64,000 nt of DNA, from the NCBI GenBank assembly GCA_030180135.1, contig CM058233.1, positions 109,099,994 through 109,163,993 of the forward strand. Reading direction: 5' to 3'. The DNA is from Orychophragmus violaceus. Its lineage: Eukaryota > Streptophyta > Magnoliopsida > Brassicales > Brassicaceae. Made by a program: the position numbers and the translations under genes. Shown in pieces: positions 9,718-20,278 of this stretch. Within the stretch, counting starts at the first letter, position 1. Every line of letters starts with the position of its first letter. Under the pieces are notes generated by a model, which saw only the letters and a list, made by a program, of their open reading frames with translations, had not been told where the DNA came from and searched no databases.

Positions 9718-12700
9718 ATGAACTTGCGGAGCAGAGGTCCTACAGATTTGGTTGCGCGGGTTTCAGATATCAAAGCACTAGAAAGACAGTTAGCAAGAGA
9801 GAGAAGAGCACTAGAAAGAGCTGTTCACTTAGAGAGACTCGGGTTGGAACAGGAAGTAGTTCAGCCTTTTCTTGAGCCTCAAGAGCAGCCAGTTATGGAT
9901 TTAGAGGGTCATCAGGACCAGCAAGGCCAACAGGGCCATCAAGAACAGCATCAACAGGATGCGGGTGCTAGAGATGCACAGGGACACAGGATCCCGGCTC
10001 ATCGTGAGCGACCAGCTCGAGCCATTGGTGATGGCGATACACCCGACACCAACGCTATTCGGCGGGGTATCATTCCACCACCTGTGAACAATAACAACTT
10101 TGAAATCAGAGCCATGGTAATGAATATGGTGCAGAACAACCAATTCCATGGCCTTTCCTCAGAAGATCCATTGAAGCACTTAGACACATTCGACAAAATC
10201 TGTGATACTACAAGACTCAATGGTGTGACGGATGAGGGTCTCAAGATGCGCCTCTTTGTATTCTCCTTGGCAGATAAAGCCAAAGATTGGGAGAGCACTA
10301 TTCCTCCAGGGTCTATCACTACATGGGCAGATCTCAAGAAGGCTTTCTTGAAGAAGTTCTTTTCACCTACAAGAACCGCCCGCTTTCGCAATGAACTATC
10401 TGGTTTTGTGCAAAGAAACAATGAGACTTTTGCTGAGGCTTGGGACAGGTTCACTAAGCTCACCACTCAATGCCCCCACCATGGATTCACCAAAGAGACA
10501 CTGCTCAGTAACCTCTACAGAGGAGTGCTTCCTAGGATGAGGGCAATGCTGGATTCTTGCAGTAATGGTCACTTCTTAGGAAAGGGAGTTGATGAGGCTA
10601 TGGAATTGATTGAGAACTTGGCCACAAGTGATGGGAATTACAATGAGGACTATGAGAGGACTCCTAGAGGATCATCTTCAATGGATGAGAAGTATGAGAA
10701 GGAAATCAAGTCTCTAAATGACAAGATAGACAAGATGATCTCATCCAACCAAAAGCAAATAAGCTTTGTGGAGAACTATGATGACTCCCCACCAGTCCTA
10801 TTCAGTGTTGAAGGAGATATGACCCAAGAAGAGATCAATTTCATTGCTGGCCAAGGGGGTTTCAATAGGGGTTTCAATCCAAACTACAGGAATCACCCCA
10901 ACTTCTCTTACAGAAATCCCAATGTTGCCAACCCACAGGATCAGGTTTATCCTCAAGCTCAAACACAACCCCAAGCTCAACAACAAGGGCAACAAGGCTT
11001 CACACAACCTCAGCAACAAAAGCCTTTTGTCCCTTATACTAATCAGCAAGGGTTTGCCAACAAACCACAGTTTCAGAGTCAACAACCCTTTGTCCCCAAG
11101 CCACAATACCCTCCACCCGGATTTAACCAACAACAACCACAAGCCTCTTCTTCTTCAGGTTTGGACAGTGAATTGAAGGGTATGATGCAGCAACTACTTC
11201 AGGGACAAGCCTCAGGAGCTATGGAAGTTCGAGATTTGAAGAATGAGTTGCAGAGTTTGACATCTAGGGTCACAAACATGGAGAACAGAAATGCTTCAAC
11301 CTCTAGAACTCAAGGAACTCTACCCGGAAAATCTGAGCAAAACCCAAAGGAGTATATCAATGCCATAACATTGAGAAGTGGTAAAGAGCTGCAACCTCAT
11401 CAAGTTCCCAACTCTAAGGTGATTCCTCAACTCAATGAGGACATTGAAGTTCAAGAGGGGGAGGAGAATTCTGCTCTCAACAGAGAAAGTGAATGTGAGA
11501 TTGCCAAGAGAAAGGGAAAGGCTGTGGTAGAAGAAGTAGTGGAAGAGGCACCCAAGAAGAAAACTAGTGAGTTTGTTCCACCTCCCTATGAACCCAAGTT
11601 ACCCTTTCCGGGCAGATTCAAAAAGCAGCTCTTAGAGAAGTATAAAGCTCTTTTTGAAAAACAGATGAAGAATGTAGAGCTCACAATGCCCTTGATAGAT
11701 GCATTTCTACTTGTTCCTCAATACAACAAGTTCTTAAAGGATGCCATTAAGGAAAGAACTAAGGAGGTGCAGGGTATGGTCATGCTTACTCATGAGTGTA
11801 GTTCATTCATTCAAAGGAGCATTGTCCCTAAAAAGCTTGAAGATCCGGGCAGTTTCACTTTACCATGTGCTATTGGTCCCTTCAGATTTGAGAGTTGCTT
11901 GTGTGACCTTGGTGCAAGTGCTAGTCTAATGCCTTTCTCAGTAGCCAAGAGGCTGGGCTTCTCTACCTACAAAGCTTGTAGGATCTCCTTGGTGTTGGCT
12001 GATAGATCAATTAGATATCCTATTGGTCTATTAGAGGATCTCCCGGTAAAAGTGGGAGGATTTGAGGTCCCAACAGACTTTATTGTGTTAGAGATGGATG
12101 AAGAGCCAAAGGATCCTCTTATTCTTGGGAGACCATTCCTTGCCACAGCTGGTGCTATCATTGATGTCAAGAAAGGGAAGATTGACCTCAACCTAGGGAA
12201 AGACATAGTACTCAAGTTTGACATCAACAAGGTGATGAAGAAGCCAACCATACAGGGGCAGCTATTTTACATTGAGACTATGGATATGCTAGCTGATGAA
12301 CTTCTTGAAGAATTGAATATGCACGATCCATTGGAAGTGGCTCTAACAAAGGAATGTGGAGAGTATGGTTATCTCAGAGAGGAGAGTTGGGCTTACATGA
12401 AAGCTCTCGATTCACACAAACCTCTGCAAGGAGAAGTTGATTACATTGAGTTGGGGTCAGATTCAGTTGGCGAAAAGACAGAGGTCTTCACAGTGGGTAA
12501 GGGAGCTGTAGGCGCCTATGAGACTGAGGTTGTAAGGGAGCAGTTTGCAACTGATGACTGGAGTGAGCTCAAGGCACCGAAGATTGAGTTAAAGCCCCTT
12601 CCGCGGGGGCTTCGGTATGCATTTCTTGGTCCCAATTCCACTTACCCTGTCATTGTCAATGAAATGCTGAGTGATGATGAATTGATTGCCTTGACTACTG

Positions 12701-15531
12701 AATTGAAAAAGTTTAGGAAGGCTATAGGTTATTCCCTTGAAGACATAAAAGGGCTGTCACCTAGTTTATGTACCCATAGGATTCATCTTGAAAACGAATC
12801 TATGTCCTCAATTGAACATCAGAGGAGATTGAATCCTAATCTTAAAGAGGTAGTAAAGAAAGAAATCCTTAAGCTTCTTGATGCTGGTATAATTTACCCA
12901 ATTTCGGACAGCACGTGGGTCTCTCCCGTGCACTGTGTCCCGAAAAAGGGAGGGATTACTGTAGTAAAAAGTGATAACAATGAGCTAATCCCCACTAGGA
13001 CCATCACAGGACACAGGATGTGCATAGACTATAGGAAACTCAATGCAGCCTCTAGGAAAGATCACTTCCCTTTGCCTTTTATTGATCAGATGTTAGAAAG
13101 GCTTGCTTGCCACCCTTTTTACTGTTTTCTCGATGGGTACAGTGGGTTCTTTCAGATCCCGATACATCCCAATGATCAGGAGAAAACGACATTCACTTGT
13201 CCTTATGGTACCTTCGCATATCGAAGGATGCCATTTGGCTTGTGTAATGCACCAGCTACTTTCCAGCGATGCATGATGTCTATTTTCTCAGATCTTATCG
13301 AGGACATTGTAGAAGTCTTTATGGATGATTTCTCTGTGTATGGCTCCTCGTTCTCCTCTTGTTTGTTGAACTTGTGCAGGGTACTGAAGCGATGTGAGGA
13401 GACAAACTTGGTTCTCAATTGGGAGAAGTGCCATTTCATGGTGACAGAAGGAATTGTGTTGGGTCACAAGATTTCAGAGAAGGGTATTGAGGTGGACAAG
13501 GCCAAGATAGAGGTTATGACAAGTCTTCAGCCACCAAACTCAGTTAGAGGGATCAGAAGTTTCTTGGGACATGCTGGTTTTTACAGACGGTTCATCAAGG
13601 ATTTCTCCAAGATTGCTAGGCCACTCACTCGTTTGCTGTGTAAGGAAGCTGAATTTGTGTTTGACGAGGAGTGTTTGGATGCCTTCCACAAGATTAAGGA
13701 AGCCTTGATTAGTGCTCCAATTGTACAAGCTCCCGACTGGGATTTGCCTTTTGAGATCATGTGCGATGCAAGTGATTACGCAGTCGGAGCAGTTCTGGGG
13801 CAGAGGAAAGACAAGAAGCTGCATGTGATCTACTACGCTAGCCGGACTTTAGATGATGCACAAGTGAAGTATGCTACAACCGAGAAAGAGCTCCTAGCTG
13901 TAGTCTTTGCTTTTGAGAAATTCAGATCCTACTTAGTGGGTTCCAAAGTGATAGTGTATACAGATCATGCTGCTTTGAGGTATCTTTTGGCAAAGAAAGA
14001 CGCTAAACCGAGACTTCTGAGATGGATTCTATTGCTACAGGAATTTGATCTTGAGATTAAGGATAAGAAGGGCATAGAGAATGGAGTGGCAGATCATCTC
14101 TCTAGGCTGCGAATTGAAGATAGTGTTCCCATTGATGATTCACTTCCGGAGGAGCAACTTATGGCTGTCAAAGTTGTGAGAGAAGCTCATGATACAAGTC
14201 AGAAATTGGAAGAGGCTAACTCTCTTGATGATAAGGAGCCATGGTATGCTGATCTTGTAAACTACTTAGCTTGTGGGAAAGAACCCCCAATTCTTGACAG
14301 CTACCAAAGAAAGAAGTTCTTTCGGGATGTCAATAGGTACTATTGGGATGAGCCATATCTCTATACCTTATGCAAAGATCAACTCTACAGAAGATGTGTA
14401 GCAGATGAGGAGGTGGAAGGGATCCTACTACATTGCCATGGATCACCTTATGGAGGTCACTTTGCCACATTCAAAACTGTTCAAAAGGCCCTACAAGCTG
14501 GTTTTTGGTGGCCAACAATGTTTAAGGATGCTCAGACCTTCATCACAAAGTGTGATCCATGCCAAAGAAAGGGAAACATAAGCAAGAGGAATGAGATGCC
14601 TCAGAACCCAATTCTGGAGGTAGAAGTGTTTGATGTGTGGGGAATAGACTTCATGGGGCCATTTCCTTCCTCTTATGGGAACAACTATATCTTGGTAGCT
14701 GTGGATTATGTATCCAAATGGGTTGAAGCAGTGGCAAGCCCCACCAATGACTCTAAGGTTGTTATCAAACTCTTCAAAAGCATAATATTTCCAAGATTTG
14801 GAGTCCCAAGAGTAGTGATTAGTGATGGGGGATCTCATTTCATCAACAAGTTGTTTGAAGGGTTGATGAAGAAGTATGGAGTCAAGCATAAGGTTGCCAC
14901 ACCTTATCACCCTCAAACAAGTGGACAAGTTGAAGTGTCTAACCGGCAAATCAAGGCTATCTTAGAGAAGACTGTTGGAGCTTCAAGGAAAGATTGGTCC
15001 AAGAAACTTGATGATGCTTTGTGGGCTTATAGAACAGCATTCAAAACTCCTCTTGGAACCACTCCTTTCAATATGCTGTATGGGAAGTCTTGCCATCTAC
15101 CAGTTGAGGTTGAGTATAAAGCTATGTGGGCTGTCAAGTTGCTGAACTTTGACATCAAAACCGCAACTGAGAAGAGGTTGATTCAGCTTAATGAATTGGA
15201 TGAGATAAGACTTGAGGCTTTTGAAAGCTCAAAGATCTACAAAGAAAGAACCAAGCTCTTCCATGACAAGCTGATACTGAAGAGAGAGTTCAAAGAAGGT
15301 GATCTTGTGCTTCTGTTTAACTCCCGGTTGAAGCTGTTTCCCGGGAAGCTCAAGTCTCGATGGTCGGGACCGTTCAAGGTGAAGGAAGTGAGACCGTATG
15401 GAGCGGTTGTGCTTTGGGGAAAGTCCGATGAGGAGTTCACGGTCAACGGTCAGCGGCTCAAACACTACTCAGCTTCGGAAGCTACAGAGGAAGGGATTTC
15501 AATTCCACTCTCTAGCCCTCCTTCAGCCTAA
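9718..15531 (+). CDS. Athila gag-pol polyprotein (1937 aa)
   Basis: A single open frame encodes all replication proteins. The start is the ATG at 9718 (MNLRSRG); the frame extends upstream to 9622 only without an ATG, and a ttgatgtcag acceptor-like site lies just before. Order: retrotransposon gag domain (about residues 140-270, LFVFSLADKAKDW); a Gln/Pro-rich segment; the Athila-typical NAITLRSGKEL; aspartic protease with DLGAS, catalytic D730; reverse transcriptase with FMDD, D1203/D1204; RNase H (MCDASD, D1350); integrase with an H/C zinc site (H1574, H1581, C1612, C1615) and the D,D-35-E triad D1644, D1703, E1739. No stop or frameshift separates gag from pol, so processing must be proteolytic. 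I see no CCHC zinc knuckle in gag. All catalytic residues are present, so the protein is probably functional. Confidence 0.95.
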   Translation: MNLRSRGPTDLVARVSDIKALERQLARERRALERAVHLERLGLEQEVVQPFLEPQEQPVMDLEGHQDQQGQQGHQEQHQQDAGARDAQGHRIPAHRERPARAIGDGDTPDTNAIRRGIIPPPVNNNNFEIRAMVMNMVQNNQFHGLSSEDPLKHLDTFDKICDTTRLNGVTDEGLKMRLFVFSLADKAKDWESTIPPGSITTWADLKKAFLKKFFSPTRTARFRNELSGFVQRNNETFAEAWDRFTKLTTQCPHHGFTKETLLSNLYRGVLPRMRAMLDSCSNGHFLGKGVDEAMELIENLATSDGNYNEDYERTPRGSSSMDEKYEKEIKSLNDKIDKMISSNQKQISFVENYDDSPPVLFSVEGDMTQEEINFIAGQGGFNRGFNPNYRNHPNFSYRNPNVANPQDQVYPQAQTQPQAQQQGQQGFTQPQQQKPFVPYTNQQGFANKPQFQSQQPFVPKPQYPPPGFNQQQPQASSSSGLDSELKGMMQQLLQGQASGAMEVRDLKNELQSLTSRVTNMENRNASTSRTQGTLPGKSEQNPKEYINAITLRSGKELQPHQVPNSKVIPQLNEDIEVQEGEENSALNRESECEIAKRKGKAVVEEVVEEAPKKKTSEFVPPPYEPKLPFPGRFKKQLLEKYKALFEKQMKNVELTMPLIDAFLLVPQYNKFLKDAIKERTKEVQGMVMLTHECSSFIQRSIVPKKLEDPGSFTLPCAIGPFRFESCLCDLGASASLMPFSVAKRLGFSTYKACRISLVLADRSIRYPIGLLEDLPVKVGGFEVPTDFIVLEMDEEPKDPLILGRPFLATAGAIIDVKKGKIDLNLGKDIVLKFDINKVMKKPTIQGQLFYIETMDMLADELLEELNMHDPLEVALTKECGEYGYLREESWAYMKALDSHKPLQGEVDYIELGSDSVGEKTEVFTVGKGAVGAYETEVVREQFATDDWSELKAPKIELKPLPRGLRYAFLGPNSTYPVIVNEMLSDDELIALTTELKKFRKAIGYSLEDIKGLSPSLCTHRIHLENESMSSIEHQRRLNPNLKEVVKKEILKLLDAGIIYPISDSTWVSPVHCVPKKGGITVVKSDNNELIPTRTITGHRMCIDYRKLNAASRKDHFPLPFIDQMLERLACHPFYCFLDGYSGFFQIPIHPNDQEKTTFTCPYGTFAYRRMPFGLCNAPATFQRCMMSIFSDLIEDIVEVFMDDFSVYGSSFSSCLLNLCRVLKRCEETNLVLNWEKCHFMVTEGIVLGHKISEKGIEVDKAKIEVMTSLQPPNSVRGIRSFLGHAGFYRRFIKDFSKIARPLTRLLCKEAEFVFDEECLDAFHKIKEALISAPIVQAPDWDLPFEIMCDASDYAVGAVLGQRKDKKLHVIYYASRTLDDAQVKYATTEKELLAVVFAFEKFRSYLVGSKVIVYTDHAALRYLLAKKDAKPRLLRWILLLQEFDLEIKDKKGIENGVADHLSRLRIEDSVPIDDSLPEEQLMAVKVVREAHDTSQKLEEANSLDDKEPWYADLVNYLACGKEPPILDSYQRKKFFRDVNRYYWDEPYLYTLCKDQLYRRCVADEEVEGILLHCHGSPYGGHFATFKTVQKALQAGFWWPTMFKDAQTFITKCDPCQRKGNISKRNEMPQNPILEVEVFDVWGIDFMGPFPSSYGNNYILVAVDYVSKWVEAVASPTNDSKVVIKLFKSIIFPRFGVPRVVISDGGSHFINKLFEGLMKKYGVKHKVATPYHPQTSGQVEVSNRQIKAILEKTVGASRKDWSKKLDDALWAYRTAFKTPLGTTPFNMLYGKSCHLPVEVEYKAMWAVKLLNFDIKTATEKRLIQLNELDEIRLEAFESSKIYKERTKLFHDKLILKREFKEGDLVLLFNSRLKLFPGKLKSRWSGPFKVKEVRPYGAVVLWGKSDEEFTVNGQRLKHYSASEATEEGISIPLSSPPSA

Positions 15532-15730
15532 TATGACGGTTTGAACAGTCGAGCTTAACGACTTTAAACAAAAGCGCACTTGGGAGACATTCCCATGTTT
15601 ATCCTTGTACATATGATGATTTTCTTGTTATGGTTGAAGTTTTTCTTTAGTTTTTCATGTTTTCAGGTGATAGAATTGGTCAAAAACAGGTTGTTGGAAC
15701 AATCGGGAATTGCCTGAGCTCGGACGATCA

Positions 15731-15955
15731 CTCGCGGTTTGACTCGCGGCTTGGCCCAGACCGCGAGCATCAGACGAACAACCATCGCGTGTTATCGCGG
15801 TTAGGCTCGCGGTTTAAGCCAAACCGCGAGGACTCAATTCACGCGACTGGACCACTCTCGCGGTGTAGCTCGCGGTTAGCCCCGGACCGCGAGCAACGAT
15901 CCCAGACGAGCGAGAGTTATCGCGGTCCAGCTTGCGGGCACGGCCAGACCGCGAG
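15731..15955 (+). repeat. Hairpin array between pol and ORF-1 (4 units, about 63-bp period)
   Basis: Units lie at 15731-15767, 15794-15830, 15857-15893 and 15919-15955, with starts 63, 63 and 62 bp apart. They share the arm words TCGCGG/CCGCGA with the U3 array at 8371-8596. Spacer words such as agacgaac also recur in both arrays, so they are homologous. Stems are 8 bp or longer, with wobble or compensated positions: unit 4 has GGTC paired with GACC. Confidence 0.88.
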
Positions 15956-16258
15956 AAGCCGCCCAGGTAAGTGATTCTTCCCAAAATTCGACCTCTAAAC
16001 CGGATTTAAACCGAAACTCGTTTAATGAACCGAATTTAAACCGGAAAATCCTTGTTTTCTCAGCCCCTTGGGCGATTTCCCTCATTCCTTCTTCCCCAAA
16101 CTCGTTTTTGACATTAGCAAGAAGAGAAAAACCTTCAAAAACCCATAATTCTCTCAATTTGCATCCGAATTTAGTGATTCAAAGCCCCATATTTTCGATT
16201 TCTCGAGCTCTGTCTGATTATTTACCTGTTTCTCTCATTCCCTCATCCTCCAGACAAG

Positions 16259-16910
16259 GTAATCTCTTCTAAATTCGAGTTTATGGATTCATGCAAAATT
16301 TTTGGATCTTTTTGAAAACTCGTTTAGATTGATGATTGCTTGGTTATAGACCTTAGAAACTGTCGTTAGAAGGATGCTAGGTGAAAACCCAACTTGATTT
16401 CATCCTAGAATTGCTTGAATTTGGTTTTTGGTGAATTAGGGTTCTTGAGAATTTGGAATTTCGAAAATTTTGGGGAAATTCTTGTTTGATGGTTTCTATG
16501 GACTCATTAGGATGCTAGTAGCCTATGTTTGAGAGACTACTTGATTTGCTTGAACTTCACTTCACAAAATTTTCAAATTGCATGAAAGAGTCTCTTTAAA
16601 AGGGTGAAAATGAGTTTGATGATGAATTGGAGTTTAGTTTGAGGTTGATTGTTTGTTTAAATGCTTGTGTGAAGTTCACTTGATGCTTGACAACTTGTGT
16701 GATCGTCCAATTTGAAGAATTTCACTTATTAAGCAATTTGTCAATATGATCAACTTTGGAGATGAATAAGTTGTCTTGTGGTGTGTTGGTGTGTCTCTTA
16801 ATGCTGTCATGGCCTTGTATGATAATTGCTTTAATGCATTGCTTGCGAAATATATGTGCTATCAAGTTGAATGGTGAACTAAGACATTTCCAAGCTTTGT
16901 TGTTTTGTAG
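16259..16910 (+). other. Predicted intron in the leader of ORF-1
   Basis: The donor cagacaag/gtaatc follows a UTR-like pyrimidine-rich stretch. The acceptor tgttttgtag ends six bases before the ORF-1 ATG. Element 2 has the same arrangement (55600 to 54989, - strand), with its acceptor directly abutting the ATG. Conservation of position and size (652 and 612 bp) supports real splicing and an ORF-1 mRNA separate from gag-pol. Confidence 0.6.
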
Positions 16911-16916
16911 GTCACA

Positions 16917-18686
16917 ATGGCAAATACAAGATCAAAGAAGAACGCCGACTCAACTCAAGATAGGGGAAAAGGGATAGCGGCTGAGGTCCCGGTTCAGAAA
17001 CCGAGTAAGAAGAAAAGAGGCGAAAGTTCTGGTACAAGGAGAAAAGATACTGCACCAAAGGACATATCTAAGCTCCCACCTGTCAAGAGGCTATATGAGC
17101 ACCTCAACAAGATGACATGGATCCCAACTAAGTTTGGGGATTCTGAGACACTCGCCAAGCTCGGGATGTTAGAGGATGTGCGAAACCTTCTCCATGTGCT
17201 CCACTTGGAAGGCCTTATCAGTATGGCTCACCCAACTCACCGGGATGTGGCAAGCCAATTCCTAGCCTCCCTTGAGGTAACTAGGAATGCTCACGAGCTG
17301 TATGGTGACAGAGGACATGGGATCCTCTCCTACACGATCAACGGGGAAGATTATGAGACCTCTTTTGAGGAGATAGAGGAGATTTTCGGGTTCAACGATG
17401 ACGAGCTTACTGAAGTTCCTTGGGTACCAGGTTTGTCAGCTTCCGCATGGACAATCATGGGTGTAGGGGTTTGGCAGCCGGGCCGCAGCAAGAGCTCCCA
17501 CATAGGCCATCCCGGGCTTCGTTATATCCATCAGCTTTTGGCCAACACTCTGTATGCCAGACATGATCTGGGAGGACCCTTAACTGAGGAAATGAGGTTG
17601 ATGGCTTGGATGATAGCGCAGTACCTCCAGCTACCAAATCTGCAGGAAGGTGCACTAGTTGATTTTCCCAGGCTCGGCTCAGCTGGACTGTTTGCCAACC
17701 AGTTGTTATACTTCCAGCAATGGGCATGGACCACCACTGACAAGAACCCGCAGATGCGTATCGGTGGTCTCATTACACCCATCCTGATGCACAGGGGAAT
17801 CGACTTGGGTCCGGAAACATGTGGATATGAGTTGATGAACATATCCTACCTGAGGAAGCATCACTTCTTGTACTCTCGGATTACCATGAGGTATGCCTAC
17901 ACATTCTATGTGCGCCGCTCTGAGGAAGAAAGAGTCATCCTCCCGAACACTGCTATCACGACGCTCTCTAACCCGGAAAACCTCCGGTTTGTAGTGGATC
18001 CTTCTTTGTTCATCACTGAAGCCGACGAGACGATGGATCGCATTCATGCTTCAAAGAGAAGAAGGAGAAACTCCTCCCAAGCTGAGATTGATGAAGAGTT
18101 GCTTGATGAGCTAGAAGAAGCACTTGAGGATGAAGAGTCTCCCGAGCATCTGTATGGCAGTGCGCGGTACCACTTCCAGCCTTATATGCAAGCTCTTCCA
18201 CCGGGCCCGATCCGTGATGCGCATGGTCACATCAATGTACTCCAGCGATGGAACAAGTTCCAAGATAGGCTCAACATGAGGGTGGTACAGAGATGCAAGG
18301 ACATGAAGAAAGGGTATGACGAGCTAAAGAGAGGTTATGACCACATGAAAGCTGGGTGCAAGCTGATGCAGAAGCAGCTCAAAGCCCTCACGGATAAGCT
18401 CAGTTGCGCTTCTTCTTCAGCAGTGGATGCCTCGGCGGAACAGCCCGCGCCTATGCAGATGCCGGAGTTCGATTTTGATCAGCCTCCAGTAGCACGAAGA
18501 CACTCCTATCAAGGAGAAGGAGCATCGAGCTCAGCACCCAGGCAGCGACACAGAGCCTCCATTAGTGGCCCGAGGTACAGCGCCCGTTATTCACCAGAGC
18601 TTCCCGACAAATCCTCCAGCAACGAGTCTCCATCACTCTCCTCTCCACCACCTCGGGAACCATCTCCCGAGTCTGAGACCTTTTGA
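16917..18686 (+). CDS. ATHILA ORF-1 family protein (589 aa), function unknown
   Basis: The frame occupies the position where envelope-like ORFs sit in plant gypsy elements, but I see no signal peptide or membrane segment. The N-terminus is basic (KKKRGESSGTRRK). A conserved globular part follows (about residues 60-380), with the family words MTWIPTKFGD, HPTHRDVASQFLASL and GVGVWQPGRS. A heptad-rich segment at about 441-500 (RWNKFQDRLNMRV, KKGYDELKRGYD) is probably a coiled coil. The Ser/Pro-rich tail ends SPESETF. I assign it to the ATHILA ORF-1 family (Pfam PF03078, from memory), whose role is not known. It lies 1.4 kb downstream of pol and is preceded by a splice acceptor, so expression from a spliced mRNA is likely. 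The frame is intact. Confidence 0.85.
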   Translation: MANTRSKKNADSTQDRGKGIAAEVPVQKPSKKKRGESSGTRRKDTAPKDISKLPPVKRLYEHLNKMTWIPTKFGDSETLAKLGMLEDVRNLLHVLHLEGLISMAHPTHRDVASQFLASLEVTRNAHELYGDRGHGILSYTINGEDYETSFEEIEEIFGFNDDELTEVPWVPGLSASAWTIMGVGVWQPGRSKSSHIGHPGLRYIHQLLANTLYARHDLGGPLTEEMRLMAWMIAQYLQLPNLQEGALVDFPRLGSAGLFANQLLYFQQWAWTTTDKNPQMRIGGLITPILMHRGIDLGPETCGYELMNISYLRKHHFLYSRITMRYAYTFYVRRSEEERVILPNTAITTLSNPENLRFVVDPSLFITEADETMDRIHASKRRRRNSSQAEIDEELLDELEEALEDEESPEHLYGSARYHFQPYMQALPPGPIRDAHGHINVLQRWNKFQDRLNMRVVQRCKDMKKGYDELKRGYDHMKAGCKLMQKQLKALTDKLSCASSSAVDASAEQPAPMQMPEFDFDQPPVARRHSYQGEGASSSAPRQRHRASISGPRYSARYSPELPDKSSSNESPSLSSPPPREPSPESETF

Positions 18687-18791
18687 GGTACCAACCTTGC
18701 ACCATCTTGTAAATACTTGCATTTAGATTTTCTTTTTGTTTCTTTTGAGTCTCTTTCTCAAGTTTACTTTCACACCGAGACGGTGTGAGGT

Positions 18792-18807
18792 AAGTTTGGG
18801 GGAGAGA
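18792..18807 (+). other. Internal polypurine-tract copy 1
   Basis: AAGTTTGGGGGAGAGA shares a 12-base core with the LTR-proximal tract. The preceding gaggtaag is also donor-like. The element 2 counterpart is at about 53086-53101 (- strand). Confidence 0.55.
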
Positions 18808-19451
18808 CTAGTCGCTAATCTTGTGTTCTTTGTTCTTAGTCTTGTTTTTAATCTTATTTGAGTCTCATGCATCTAAGGCATAGAAAAACCAAAAAAAAAA
18901 AAAAAAATTGAAAAATTTCAAAAATTCTCACAAAAAGAAGCATGTAGGATCGAGTCTAGTTAGTAGTTTAGGACTCATGCATTGGGGACAATGATGATTT
19001 TGCCTTGTAGAGGCTCACCAATTAAGTTGCTCGTTGCTTTGATCAATTTTCAAAACAAAGGAAAACCCATTGCTTGACTTTGAGATTCCGAAATTCCCTA
19101 TCCTTGTGAAGCTTGCATGAATTTAGCTCAATTCTGTGATATTGGACTTAATTTGACTTTGAAATATCTTGCTTAGGGGCTTGAAATGCAATCCCATGGT
19201 CCTTGCCCGAGTTATTCTTTCCCCTTTACCACTCTTTTGTTTAACTCGGGCAACCATTGATCTTATGATCATGGCTTCCCCTACCCAATGAACCCAAACC
19301 TTTCCTTGAAGCCAAAATGATTTGTGAGTGAGGCCTTTTCTTGATAGCTTTTGGCATGTGCAAAAACTTGAGAGTATCGGGAACGACAATGGTCTTTTCT
19401 CATTTTAGCTAGCTCTATTTGCCATAAGAGTCTAGCATTAGGATGGGAAAT

Positions 19452-19467
19452 AAGTTTGGGGGAGAGA
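19452..19467 (+). other. Internal polypurine-tract copy 2
   Basis: This is AAGTTTGGGGGAGAGA again, 660 bp downstream of copy 1. The element 2 counterpart is at 52432-52447 (- strand). It could prime additional plus-strand DNA starts. Confidence 0.55.
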
Positions 19468-20278
19468 TGAGAGTTGTTTTGGGAATGAAAAGGATCAATG
19501 AAAAGTGTTTCAAAAAGGTTCAAAAGAAAAAGAGAAGTCACTAGGAAATCAAGTAAGAAGAGAGCATTGTGCAAAAAGAAAGAAAAAGAAGTAAGGCCCC
19601 TAGATTGAAGCAAAATGAAAAGAAAGAAAAATCAAGTGTTAAGAGGGGTTAGTTATGAAAGAGTTTGCTCATGTTTGAAAAAGAGAAAGATCAATTAAGT
19701 GTTTCCTAGTGACAAAGAAAAAGAAAGAAAAGAGCTAAAGGGGTGAGTGTTTTGGTAAAGATTGATCATGAGTTGGGGGTTTGGTGAGTGTTTATCTTTC
19801 ATGGTGGGATTGTTTAGAGAAGTCTTCTAGGAATTGGGTAGAACAATGAGAAAAGAACTTTGTATGCATGAATTGTTCCCTTTCTTAGATAGATTTTGTG
19901 TAATGCCAATTGCTCCTATTCTTGAGAGTTAACCACCCCAAAAGAAACTCCTCTAAGCCACCTCAAACAGCCTTTCTTGAACCTTGCCAATTGGGATTGA
20001 TTGATTGCCCCTCTGCGAGATCGCACTTAACTTCTAAATGAATGTAAGGAATTGAGTTGATGATTGCTTGTGTTCTATAGGATCTCGGGAGTTGGAGTAG
20101 GGATTGAGGGAACGGTAATGTGGAAGTACATGATTAGTTAATAAGATTAGAGCAACTTGTAACTTCTTTGAAAGATCTTGTATCTTGTTGTGAGTCTTGT
20201 GGTTTTGAGTTCCCGCCTTCAAACCTTTCTCCCAAATGGATTGATTGTCTTATGCTTGCTTGTGGACAAGCAAGATTC

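Larger units (their letters stand above)
15532..16916 (+). other. Spacer between pol and ORF-1: hairpin array, UTR-like segment, intron
   Basis: The first 425 bp hold the second hairpin array (15731-15955). Immediately after it is a perfect donor-like CAG/GTAAGT at about 15966. The following 300 bp look like a plant 5'UTR: pyrimidine-rich, with short CT runs. An intron at 16259-16910 then leads into the ORF-1 start codon. No coding region is seen. Confidence 0.6.

Noticed and set aside
14491..14949. Antisense frames inside gag-pol (several, both elements)
   Set aside because: They are shadows of the coding strand, present in both copies only because the copies are nearly identical.
16917..18686. 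Calling the post-pol ORF an envelope protein
   Set aside because: Despite the env-like position there is no signal peptide, membrane helix or cleavage site. Its words fit the ATHILA ORF-1 family.
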